Of a DNA stretch of 64,000 nucleotides, positions 53,993 through 64,000 are shown one piece after another. The position numbers were made by a program, and so were the translations under genes. The notes under the pieces are model-generated. The model was not told the DNA's origin and ran no database searches. It worked only from the letters and a program-made list of their open reading frames with translations. Every line of letters starts with the position of its first letter. Position 1 is the first letter of the stretch. Origin of the DNA: Homarus americanus (Eukaryota; Arthropoda; Malacostraca; Decapoda; Nephropidae); contig NW_024737068.1 in assembly GCF_018991925.1 (NCBI RefSeq), forward strand, positions 12,099,642 through 12,163,641. Reading direction: 5' to 3'.

Positions 53993-54376
53993 CTAATTAC
54001 GATAAATTATCCACAAAAAAGAAGATAACATAAGAATGGAGGAAACTGCAGCGGGCCTATTGTCCCCTTTGTTTAGCCCTGACTTCAATTTATACACCTC
54101 GATCATGTCGCCCCTCACTTTACATCTCTCCAGGGAGTGCAAATTAAAATGCTTTAACCTGTCTCTGTACTCAAGGTTCCTAATGCCCAGGATTAGTCTT
54201 GTCATTCTCCTCTGAATTCTTTCCAAGGATTCTATATCCATTCTGTAATACGGTGACCAGAATTGAACTGGGTAATCCAAGTGAGGTCTCACAAGCGCAA
54301 GATATAGTTTTAAGATGACCTCGCTATTCTTGTAACTAACACTCCTTTGTATGATATTGAGCGTAATATGAATCAT
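53993..54376 (-). pseudogene. LINE-B RT C-terminal region
   Basis: Open frame with EVILKLYLALVRPHLDYPVQ, QRRMTRLILGIRNLEYRDRL and GDMIEVYKLKSGLNKGDN, the thumb and C-terminal part of a CR1-type RT. It is truncated at both ends, and the last residues come from the junction of an internal deletion. Confidence 0.75.
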
Positions 54377-54905
54377 TTGATTTTGGCGTTAACTGACGTG
54401 TATGACCGTGGTCGTTACACTATAACCAGGGTCTTATTTTCTTCAGTATTATATGTAGAACCAGTCAGTCAATGGTTTTGTAATCAACGAAAACAATACT
54501 GTCTCATTTCCTCGGGTTTTAATATTCTACGTATTATTAATGAATTGTATTGCTCATTTTGCACACACAAACATTAATTCAATCAAAAAGACTTTCAGTA
54601 ATAAACAATGATGAATCTTTTGTACATAAGAGAAATGACGCTGTTTACACGATTGTGCACGTCGTCTGGACGTTGGTGGGCCCTTGAAACCCGTCGAAAT
54701 TCGAGTTTCCGCCGTCAAAATTTTTAAATGTGTTGTTTTTTTGTGTGTTCAAATAGAAAACGTCGAATTAGAAACTCGCAAAATTTGAGAAGCTACTGTA
54801 CGACATTTAAACCTTCAATATGTCTTCAAAGAGACCATGAAGCAGAGAAAGTGGTGCTAGTGCTTCCAAGCGAAAGCACAAGTCACTATCTATCCAGGAA
54901 AAGGG
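54355..54905 (+). mobile_element. Tigger 5' fragment preceded by dispersed CGTAATATGAATC repeat
   Basis: GAGCGTAATATGAATCATTT at 54358 belongs to a dispersed repeat. From about 54640, Tigger-end-like sequence (AAATTCGAGTTTCCGC, AAACTCGCAAAATTTGAGAA) leads to MSSKRP-stop-SRE... (54810), the typical transposase start. The rest of the transposase is missing. Confidence 0.55.
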
Positions 54906-57140
54906 TGAATTTCCATGGTCCGGAAATTTCCATGGTCCGGCACCGGTCAGGTCCCGAGGTTGCCGGACTAGAGAGGTACAACCCCCGTACCTGTATACTG
55001 AACTGTATTTATAAAAAAGGAAGGTAAAATTTTATTTTCACACAACCATGGAATCTTAGGAGTTTCATCCTTTCAATCACTAGTTTAAACAATTCTAAGA
55101 CACTTTTCTTCTATGACATTTACTTTACAAATGAATTAAAATGAATTAACCTAACCTAACCTCACCTCTTTGAAACCCCAGTACTGTATACATAAGTCAT
55201 TTGTGAGGGAAACGTCATAGAGAAGAGGCTTAAATTTTTTTAAACTATTGATCTCAAAGATAAAACTCCTAATATTCCATGTTGGGTGGTAAAATAGCCT
55301 ACAGTTGTATACAGTACAGCAGATAGTCTTTTTTTTAAACAAAATAAGGTAAATTTGCTTTTTATTGCACCACTTCATCCAAAATTATGTTTTCCCGATG
55401 GTTTTTGACATGTTTGAACGATTATGACCTTCATTTCCATCAGAAATCACTCGTTTCTCAGATATCGCCCCCCACCCCTACAATAGAGGGGGGTATTTAA
55501 TCTTCACTTTCACAATTCAAAATTAAAGTGAACAAAGAGCTGAAATATAGATGAGAAGATTGAGGATAGATGCAGCTGCACCAACAGCTTACACTTAACT
55601 GGGATATCGTGACTATGTGCTCGTGGGAGGGCGTGGCCGCGGTGGTGGAAGTTTCCGTGAGGTGAGGCTAGGTGACTCAACCTTCAGATAGATAAAGGAT
55701 TGATCGTGGGTGGAAATCCCAAAACGTGAAATTGGGGTTAGCAGAGTCAGGTATGGGTGTACGTAGGGAGTGGCTGGGTCCAGCATGGGTTTTTCCAAAA
55801 TGTGGAACGATGTCAGTTGGGTCAGTTTTACTGTAAATAAGCAAGGACATTTCCTATTCTTGGGATTTTGGAGGAGCATGGCCCAAGGGGGTTTCTGTGC
55901 TACCAGGAACCCCCCCCTGGCTGCTCCCCTGCTACCCTTCCCCAAAATGAGTGATTTCCGGCAAATGAAGAACATAAGCATTTGAAACTCCTAACCTAAC
56001 CTAACAAGGGCAAATCCAGGGGGGTCCTGGGGCTCCGGACCCCACCTTTTCATCAGAAAATTTCAATACTTTTCTTTAATGCAGTATTGTACTCAGGCAT
56101 TTTTGTATAGTAAAAAAGTAGTTACTGTTGGCCTCAGAATTTCTTCTAATATCAAGTGTACTGTACATCGCTTTGCTTGGATGATCCCCACTTAAAACTT
56201 CTTGGACCCCCCATTTTGATATTCCTGGATCCACCCCTGCCTAAACCCTCTTAGACCCCCCACCTGGCATATCATAGGTCTTTTGCAACAAAAATGTCAT
56301 AGAAGAAAAGTGTTTTAAAATTGTGTAAACTACATGATAAGTATATTAGAAAAAGCTAAAAGTTGTGTGGGACAATTAAAAGCAATAATACCCAACATAA
56401 GATAGGTTGTCCCAACCATCACATAGCATTTTGTTTTCCAGTCATAAGCGCAGTAGCTGCAAATTTTGGCAAGGTAGGATTTAACTAATTCACACTCTTG
56501 GTTGCATGCCTGAATGAATCCATATTACAGTATTCTGAATCTTTGTCAAATTATTAGTACAGTACTGCAATGATAATAAGTTTTACACTTACACTAGGAT
56601 AGAAATACAAACTCACCATAAATCTATCAATCAATCAATCAATCTATCAATCTATCTATCTATCTATCTATCTATCTAATAAATAGTTGCTATATCTCTC
56701 GAGCAATGATTCATATTGACTGCAGTTTTAGGAACACAGTTATGACTTACTAGGACACTGATTGATTGATCGATTTATGGAATTTAGGCTCAAAGACAAG
56801 CACTGGAGCCATATTAGGACACTCTTCCTAAAAACGTTAATAGAAAACAATTTAAATGTATTGTACAAGTGCCATATGTAGTTGACAGCTAAACTAAGCA
56901 AGCAGGGTCACACTGGATAACACCCTTCTCGTGTGTGTCCGGGCTGAGCAGGACTCTACCCTTGACATACAGTATTGATGAGAGATGTGTGTGTATTACC
57001 TTGCTGTGTATGTTTTTTTTTCAAAAATTATCATCACTAACATCTTCTTCTCATTACCTCCAATCTGTATTGCAGGCAGCATTCATTGGTCATTGTGTAG
57101 CTTGTTAATCTAATAGTGTACATTTCTCTCTTACCCTTAC
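54906..57140. other. Region upstream of gene B, mostly unassigned
   Basis: No gene recognised. It contains CCTAACCTAACC-type telomere-like runs (55149-55165, 55991-56004), the MITE M5 copy at 56005-56239 and a TCTA microsatellite (56642-56678). A CT-rich segment directly before the gene B start matches the layout upstream of gene A. Confidence 0.5.
56005..56239. mobile_element. MITE family M5, copy 2
   Basis: Ends CAAGGGCAAATCCAGG and, inverted, CAGGGGTGGATCCAGGAATA. The 5-bp duplication CCTAA occurs at 56000-56004 and 56240-56244. It shares GGACCCCACC and TTTTCATCAGAAAATTTCAA with copy 1. Confidence 0.8.
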
Positions 57141-57143
57141 AAG

Positions 57144-60100
57144 ATGAAGATGGTTCGGTTTCTGACGAGGACGATGAAGACACTAATGACAACCTCAACA
57201 CTGGTGGTTGTGGTATTTGAGGTTCTTAAGGTAGCAGTAGCGTCAGTACCACCACCTCTGCCACACCCAACTCAACACTCTGACCTCCTTGCACTCACAC
57301 AAGACTACTGGGAATGGAAAATTCAAAACTACCCTCAATTTGCTACTGAGGTGAGGTCAAGTGCAATTGTTTTTCAATGTCAGATTAGGTTAGGTCAGAT
57401 AGAGTTATGATAGGTAAAGTTAGATTATGATAAAAAGGTTTTAGAACAGATTGGGTCCAGTCATGTCAGGCATAATGTTCTTTCAGAGGAGAAGGAAATT
57501 GTAGACCATCCCCCTCCTCTCATTGGCAGTTGTCCCATCGTGGACGCTTGCTTCTCATCAGTGCCAATCCAGGTTGGAGTCCCACTTGGGTGTTGTTCAG
57601 TGCGACAATCCTGGAAATGGCAGAGTTTTCCAACTGCTACAGTTTCCTGTAGTCAGGGAGGCAGCTTGCAGAAAAATGGGTCAATCTTACAGATTAGGAC
57701 AAATTCTTATTATGCTACAAATTTTATAAAAGGTATCTACTTTGATTAACTATTTGTTGGATTGGCTTTTTATTTATCATCATGGTCCACCCATGCTCTT
57801 CCGGAGAAGGTATGATTGGATTGCAGACCAGAACATGTTTCATGATCAAACACTTATAATTTGCTCTATATATATATCTACCAGAGAGTGTTGTGATGGC
57901 ACTGAGTGTGAGTTCTTTCAAGACAAGACTTGACCAACACTGGAGCGGGTTCAGGTACATATACATATATACAGGGTGTCCCATAAGTTTCCATACAACG
58001 TATCACCAACGCCATTACAAGCATAACTCCAGCTGTGCTTGAACGTGTTCTTCAACAGTGGAGGACACGCATTGAAGAGTGTTTTCAACAGAATGGTAGT
58101 CATGTAGAGCATATTATATAAATAAAAATGGATTTTCATATAAAATTTATTTTTCCTATGTATGGAAATTTATGGGACACCCTGATGCTGACTAACTCTG
58201 GATGACCCTCCCTATTGCTGGATGACCCTGCCTGGTTTTGGGTGATCCCTAACTGTCTTTGGATGACCCTGCCTATCTCTGGATGACCCTGCCTATTTCT
58301 GGATGACCCTGCCTATCTCTGGATGACCTTGCCTATCTCTGGATGACCTTGCCTATCTCTGGATGACCTTGCCTATTTATGGATGACCCTCACTATCTCT
58401 GGATGACCCTGTTTATCTCTGGATGACCCTGCCTATCTCTGGATGACCCTCACTATCTCTGGATGACCCTGCCTATTTCTGGATGACCCTGCCTATCTCT
58501 GGATGACCCTCACTATCTCTGGATGACCCTCACTATCTCTGGATGTCCCCTCTATCTCTGGATGACCTCACTATCTCTGGATGACCCTGCTTATCTCTGG
58601 ATGACCCTGCCTATCTCTGGATGACCTCACTATCTCTGGAAGACCCTGCCTATTTCTGGATGACCCTCACTATCTCTGGAAGACCCTGCCTATCTCTGGA
58701 TGACCCTCACTATCTCTGGATGACCCTACCTATCTCTGGATGTCCCTGCCTATCTCTGGATGACCCTCACTATCTCTGGATGACCCTGCTTATCTCTGGA
58801 TGACCCTGCCTATCTCTGGATGATCCTCACTATCTCTGGAAGACCCTGCCTATCTCTGGATGATCCTCACTATCTCTGGAAGACCCTGCCTCTCTCTGGA
58901 TGTCCCTGCCTATCTCTGGATGACCCTGCCTATATCTGGATGACCCTCACTATCTCTGGATGACCCTGTCTATCTCTGGATGACCCTCACTATCTCTGGA
59001 TGACCCTGACTATCTTTGGATGACTCTCACTATCTCTGGATGACCCTGCTTATCTCTGGATGACCCTGACTATCTTTGGATGACTCTCACTATCTCTGGA
59101 TGACCCTGCTTATCTCTGGATGACCCTGCCTATCTCTGGATGACCCTCACTATCTCTGGATGACCCTGTCTATCTCTGGATGACCCTGCCTATCTCTGGA
59201 TGTCCCTGCCTATCTCTAGATGACCCTGTCTATCTCTGGATGACCCTCACTATCTCTGGATGACCCTGTCTATCTCTGGATGACCCAGACTTTCTCTAGA
59301 TGGCTGGCAAACTCTTGACTGCCTCTGCTTGACCGTGACTCACTCGTCTTGTGCGTGTCAACAGGTGGGGATCAACGACAACACAGCTGGTCGTCTGGAC
59401 AGCTACAGTATGGAGCACTTTGGGAAATGCAAGGTGAGTTACCCTGTTGGTGTTACTTGTCTGGACTACCGTTGTTGTTAGCTGTCTGTCTGTATGTTTT
59501 CTATTCACCCCTCTGTATACCATCCGATCGTCCGTCAGTCTTCAGTCTGCTTACATATTTTTCACATTTCTAATTTCTCAGATACTGTACATCAGAGTTA
59601 CTAAACAATTCTCATAATCTACCCTGGATGGTCATCTTTCGGAAAGGTAGTTGACATTAAGTTTGTCATATCATATAGACACTTCAGGACAAACAATAAC
59701 AAACGTTTCCCAAGAGAAAAATAAACTTTTCTTATTGAACGTTTCCTCAGGACCATCAATAACAAAATTGTACCCTGAGCAGAGTGCACAGTTTCCTCGT
59801 TGTTTCTTTGGAAGTGACAGTAATAAACATCGGTGATGTTGACAGGTGAAGTGTGAGGAGTTCCTACAACGGGCGGAGGAGATCGACGCGACCTCACTCT
59901 CCTGGGATGACCTCATCAACCTCAAGATCTTCAAGCAGGAGATGACTACCTTCATTGACAACTTCCACTACATGAAGTAAGTGGATGGGGAAGTGAGAGA
60001 AGGTGAGGTAAAAGGGCGATGATAGGGTGAATAATCAGTAAAGGGAGAAATGGCATTGGGATAGAGAATTGAGAAGGTATCCTTTCATCAGGTGGGTAGT

Positions 60101-63100
60101 GTTAGAAAATGTATTTTAACTTAATGTAATTGTTAATATAAGGTACCTGTAAAGCACCACGGTGTGAGCTCAGTACACAATGAACCCTATATAATAAATT
60201 CCTGTGGTGTGATATTTTGACATAAGAGACTTAACTATATGGGATAAGCCTACTCAACAACACACCTCAAGGGTGAAGAGAATAACCTGTAGCTAGATGA
60301 TTTTTTTGTTTGTTTGAGGGCATGATGCAGCAACGCTTTTAGTTAGTTGGGGGTATGGGGGTATCTGATAACACTGAGGGGGTGGGGTGTTGTGTTTTGA
60401 GGTCAGTACATATAGGGGATGCTGTGTTGTGAGGTTAATACACATAGGGGGTTTTGTGTGCTGGGATCAGGACGCAGTAGAGTAAGGGTTTGTTTGTCTC
60501 ACCATCAGGTACTTTGCCCCCGTGACCTTCCTAACAGGATTTGAAAATGACTTCCAGAAGATGGTGAAGACGATGGTCTTCGCCTCCTACAGTGACTACC
60601 AGAAACTGCTGTTAAGGTCAGTGTGGTGAGGAGAGAGAAAGAGAGAGATTTGTTAGTTTGTTTTACAGTAATTTCAAGTACTGTACAGTATGGCTTTTTA
60701 AAGTACAGTACATATTGCATGTAAATATAAGGTATGGCACACACACACACACACACTACTGTATATTTAATGTACTTTCCAGTCCCACTGGGGAGAAGAA
60801 TAAAGAAAAAGGTCATCTAATCCTACAATTGGTTGGAAATTTACAATGTTTTTCAATGTACTGTACCAGAAATCTTGGTATGACTGAAACATAAAGTTAA
60901 CGTGTAAATCAGTTCGCTAAAAATTTTATGGCCTAACTCAATCAATTGGAGTACCTTCCTCATATCTGACAATTGGCAACCACAGTCCTCCACTCTAAAT
61001 GTTCTCAGGCTGTGTTTACCAATCCTCCAAGATTTTGTATCTCTCTGGGAACCAAGTTTTTAATTTAATTTATCCATCCCAATCTCTGCTTTCCCCTAGC
61101 CCTCCTAACTTTGTTTTATTTTCTCCTCACAGGTATGGTGAGTTCCCCCGCCAGGCCCAGGAGATCATTGAACTGCTAAAAGGCAACATAAGGAGTGGCC
61201 TTATGCCTTCTAACTGGTCCATGGTGAGTGGAACTCCATGTGTTGTGCAATTCAAGACATAATTTTAATTATTTTATTTATAATTTTACCAGCAATCAGC
61301 TTGCTAGCCATTCAGTTAGTTGATTTGTTTTTTTGTTACTGCGTTATGAACTTTAGTGTCCAGTGTTTGCAGGGGCAGGTCCAGGAATATCGAAAAGGGG
61401 GTTCAAAAAGTTTTTGGTGGGGAAACATGGCGAACACAGCTAGCCCACCCAACTGGAATTTTTTTTATTTTTTTTGGGGGGTGGGGGGGCACTGTAAGCC
61501 CCCCCCCCCCCTCAGAAAATTGTTTAAAATTTGACCAGTGCCGTGGGCATTTTGAGGCAATTTTGAAGTTATGTGCTCTTGATATTAGGAAATATTCTGA
61601 GGTCAATAGTAATTACTTTTTACTTTACAAAAATGTCTGAGTACAATACATTAAAGAAAAAGTATTGGAATTGTCTGATGACAAGGGGGGGGGGGGTCCA
61701 GACCCCCAGGAACCTCCTGGATCCGCCTTGGTTTGCACAAATGGAAAATTGTACTGTTCCTTCAACATTCTTGAACACCTGTGACTCTGAAGCAAACTTA
61801 TTTAAAAACTGTAAATTATTTACAAATAGATAATATTTTAGAAGGTAAATGTGTGGGTGTGTAAGAAAGAACTTGTTTACCATATTTATCTAATGACCAC
61901 CCAACCAGAGGTGTCCATGCTGAGGGGAGGTCAGTGGCATGTGTGGGATTTTTATAGTCCTTTCTAAAGCTATTTTGAAGCCAAGTACAGTACTGCTCTT
62001 GTTTCAACAGCTTGAACTAGTAGACCATTCCATAGATCTAATCCCCTTTGTATGAAGAAGTATTTCCCTATTTTCATTCTGCATGATAACATGGTCAGCT
62101 TGAAGTTATGTACCCTCTTGTTGATGGTGTGCGATATGAAAAAAATGGCTCTTTTTCACGTTTCCGTTCTTTTCATGATTTTGAAGGACTGAGATCTGTC
62201 CTATTTTGTCTTGTCTGAAGAATTGTTAGTACTAAGACCCTCATTCTACTTGGATAATAGAGATGACATACAGTAGTTCTGGATTCATCTTAATCACTGT
62301 GTTGCACCTTTTCTAAGGATGCTAAGTCTTTCTGAGGTAGGGTTTCCATGCCTGTATACAGTACAGTAATCCAGACTGGGACATACATGACATTCATGAA
62401 GTTGAAGGAGTATTTACCTATCTTTGTATTTGAAAGTTGTTTTATAATTCCTGAAACTCTGTTTGTTTTTTTTACTGCTGCTCTGAAATGTTATGCTGCC
62501 TTCAGTGACTGATATACTGTATCACGATACCAAGATCATTTTCCTTTTCAACAGTACAGTATCCCAGAAGTGTTAGTAACAAAATAGTTGTGATTAGGGT
62601 TGTTGTAGGCTATGTGCAGAGTCTTACAATTTGTAATGTTAAAGAGCATTTGCCAGTCTTTAAACTTTTGGAACAGATCATGCAAATCTTTTTGTATGTT
62701 TGTGACATTGTCTTGACTTGCTACATTCCTAAATATCTTTGTGTTGTCTGCAAACTTGATGAGGGGATGCACTATTTTTTTCATCTATGTATTTTTGGAG
62801 ATCACAAACAGGGTGGGTCCAAGGTACTCCACTGAGAGCCTTTTTCCAATCTGGATATACTATACTATGTTTATGACCAAACTTTGTTGCTTCTGGGCTT
62901 GTTGTTAATTAATTTCAGTGTCTTGATGCCATGTGCATGGATCTTAGAAGCTAGCCATGCATGTGGGACTTTGTTAAATGCCTTAGAAAAACCCATGTAC
63001 AACACAACCTTAGTCCATGTAGTCTGTAATTGTTTAGAGGAAGTGAATATATTTGTCAGGCAAGATTTGTTCTCCATGAAACTGTTCTTGTGTGTTGATA

Positions 63101-63821
63101 AGACTACGCTCTGTCAGGTGTTGAATGATGGTGTCCTTCAAAATTTTCTCAGTTTGAATTTATGTTATGTTAGGTTGATTGGCCTTTAGTTTTCTGATGC
63201 CTTTTTCTACCCTTCTTGTATACAGTATTGGAGTGACTATAGCTCATTTCCACTCTCTTGGCACTTTTCCATGATCCAGAGAGTTCCTGAATAGGAGTCT
63301 TAATGGAGTACAAACCCTGTTTGCTACCTCGTTTATTGTCTTTGTCTACTCCGTCCACTCAAGGAGCTTTGAAGTCTTTTTAAGTTAGCTATTTTCTTTT
63401 TGTTGAAGTTGGCAGTAATTGTTAACTCTTAATTAATTTTACACCCCTGATTCGTCTATACAGTATCTGATTTCTCTCTAATGGTATAGTATCCCCCCAG
63501 TCAATTCTCCATAGTTTGTCCCACATTAGCTAGTAATCACTGTGGTATTCCACCTCAACTATACTCTCCTAACTTTCAAAGATTGTATCCCATCTTAGTA
63601 TGTAGTGGTTCATTGTCGGAGTTAGTTTTTCCCTGACATGGAACTCGTACATAACCCAGGGACTGCCTGTACTGTACTTGTCTGTCACTAGAAAATTAAC
63701 TGCCATTACTTTCACAGGTTGGGGTGGTGGACCAACTAGACAGTTTGGGTGGCCCTGTTGAGGACTCTGTGTTTTATAAACCCTTCTTGCACACACCCCT
63801 CACCATCACCAGGGAACAAAG
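57144..63821 (+). CDS. DUF885-family gene, copy B, partial (exons 1-6; continues beyond window)
   Basis: Exons 57144-57350, 59365-59433, 59846-59976, 60509-60616, 61133-61223 and 63718-63821 match exons 1-6 of copy A with the same phases. The first ATG (57144) lies one codon before the ATG (57150) that aligns with copy A's start; either could be used. The signal peptide is present. Compared with A, exon 1 is clearly diverged, exon 2 has two replacements (E to G, R to C), exon 3 encodes the same peptide, exon 4 is one codon shorter, exon 5 has D/E and E/R changes, and exon 6 is identical as protein up to the split last codon. No stop or frameshift is seen, so the copy may be functional. The catalytic exons lie outside the window, so activity cannot be judged. 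Head-to-tail orientation implies tandem gene duplication. Confidence 0.85.
57885..57958 (+). mobile_element. LINE-A fragment in intron 1 of gene B
   Basis: GAGAGTGTTGTGATGGCACT through GACCAACACTGGAGCGGGTT matches LINE-A near its 3' end (ESVVTAPS...RLDQHWS region). Confidence 0.7.
57972..58184 (+). mobile_element. Mariner/IS630-type deletion derivative
   Basis: 24-bp terminal inverted repeats (CAGGGTGTCCCATAAGTTTC type) match at 23 positions. The interior reads ITNAITSITPAVLERVLQQW, RTRIEECFQQNGSHVEHII, stop: the last ~40 residues of a mariner-like transposase. TA precedes the left end; the right flank is AT, so the target duplication has decayed. Confidence 0.8.
58195..59300. repeat. 20-bp minisatellite in intron 1 of gene B
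   Basis: Same CTGGATGACCCTGCCTATCT-type satellite as 8541-9785, about 55 units. It ends with the identical ATGACCCAGACTTTCTCTAG boundary before exon 2. Confidence 0.93.
61370..61730. mobile_element. MITE family M5, copy 3 (intron 5 of gene B)
   Basis: Ends CAGGGGCAGGTCCAGGAATA and, inverted, CAAGGCGGATCCAGGAGG. The 5-bp duplication GTTTG occurs at 61365-61369 and 61731-61735. The interior has poly-G/poly-C runs and a GACCCCC block. Confidence 0.8.
61980..63560 (-). mobile_element. LINE-C (CR1-like) RT relic in intron 5 of gene B
   Basis: Minus strand: VYKKGRKRHQKTKGQST (the PIFKKG...NYRP region), NKSCLTNIFTSS, GFSKAFNKVPHAWLASKIHA (catalytic D read as G/N), HPLIKFADNTKIF (FADD read as FADN), KFKDWQMLFNITNCKTLHI, and near 62000 a LDLWNGL-type C-terminal block. 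Many frameshifts; old and inactive. A third family, different from LINE-A and LINE-B. Confidence 0.75.
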
Positions 63822-64000
63822 GTGAGGTTTACCCCACACACACCACCAGGGAACAAAGGTGAGGTTTACCCCACACACACCACCAGGGAACAAAGGTGAG
63901 GTTGACCACACACACACACCATCACCAGGGAACAAAGGTGAGGTTTACACACACACCACCAGGGAACAAAGGTGAGGTTTACCCCACACACACCACCAGG
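63803..64000 (+). repeat. Minisatellite built from exon 6 end plus splice donor (gene B)
   Basis: Five units and the start of a sixth are visible before the window ends. Each complete unit has AGGGAACAAAG followed by GTGAGG, so all five keep the full donor consensus, more uniformly than in gene A. The first unit is the real end of exon 6 (63821). Confidence 0.9.

Larger units (their letters stand above)
51997..54213. repeat. Recent 1109-bp tandem duplication
   Basis: Bases from about 51997 are repeated from about 53106 with only a handful of differences. The unit contains a solo LTR, about 450 bp of unassigned DNA and a deleted LINE-B fragment (52925-53100, 54034-54209). Both LINE-B pieces share the same internal deletion after GGGCCTATTGTCCCC. 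Confidence 0.9.

Overview
This window reads as arthropod nuclear DNA, most likely from a decapod crustacean. That is an inference from GT-AG introns, very dense micro- and minisatellites, (TTAGG)n-like runs, and a mix of CR1-like LINEs, Tigger/pogo, hAT, Tc1/mariner and gypsy-type elements. No prokaryotic feature, CRISPR array or rRNA is visible. No species was identified.

The only clear host genes are two tandem copies of a DUF885-family (PF05960-type) secreted zinc-peptidase-like gene, both on the + strand. Copy A is complete: 13 coding exons from 7563 to 38606, giving 681 aa. It has a signal peptide, an HExxxPGHH motif, a downstream TEGWG glutamate, the family's PGQA-Y-K-I-G block, an acidic tail and a hydrophobic C-terminus. 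Copy B begins at 57144. Six exons are visible (to 63821) before the window ends inside intron 6. Intron positions and phases agree wherever both copies can be compared.

Layout: 1-3420, five satellite or low-complexity arrays. 3425-7140, LINE tail, unassigned DNA and a Tigger relic. 7563-38606, gene A; its introns carry minisatellites, a degenerate reverse-transcriptase element with a C-terminal Cys/His and nuclease-like region, CR1-like LINEs with ORF1 and endonuclease, a gag-only gypsy-type LTR element with intact LTRs, two hAT-type MITEs and a triple nested insertion. 38866-46600, downstream repeats: Tigger relics, a foldback element and the best-preserved LINE reverse transcriptase (470 aa). 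46795-54380, solo LTRs, a Tc1-like transposase inside a large inverted pair, and a recent 1.1-kb tandem duplication. 54640-57140, transposon fragments. 57144-64000, gene B.

Most notable: (i) in both gene copies the end of exon 6 plus its splice donor has been amplified into a minisatellite, making a row of decoy donors; (ii) a 40-bp near-perfect palindrome with LTR-like TG...CA ends sits in a LINE fragment with a 4-bp target duplication, like a minimal integrase product; (iii) a roughly 0.8-kb tract including exons 2-3 is almost identical between the gene copies while the flanking exons are diverged, which suggests gene conversion; (iv) three copies of a MITE family each show a 5-bp target duplication; (v) a hAT element inside a Tigger inside a LINE is resolved to the base.
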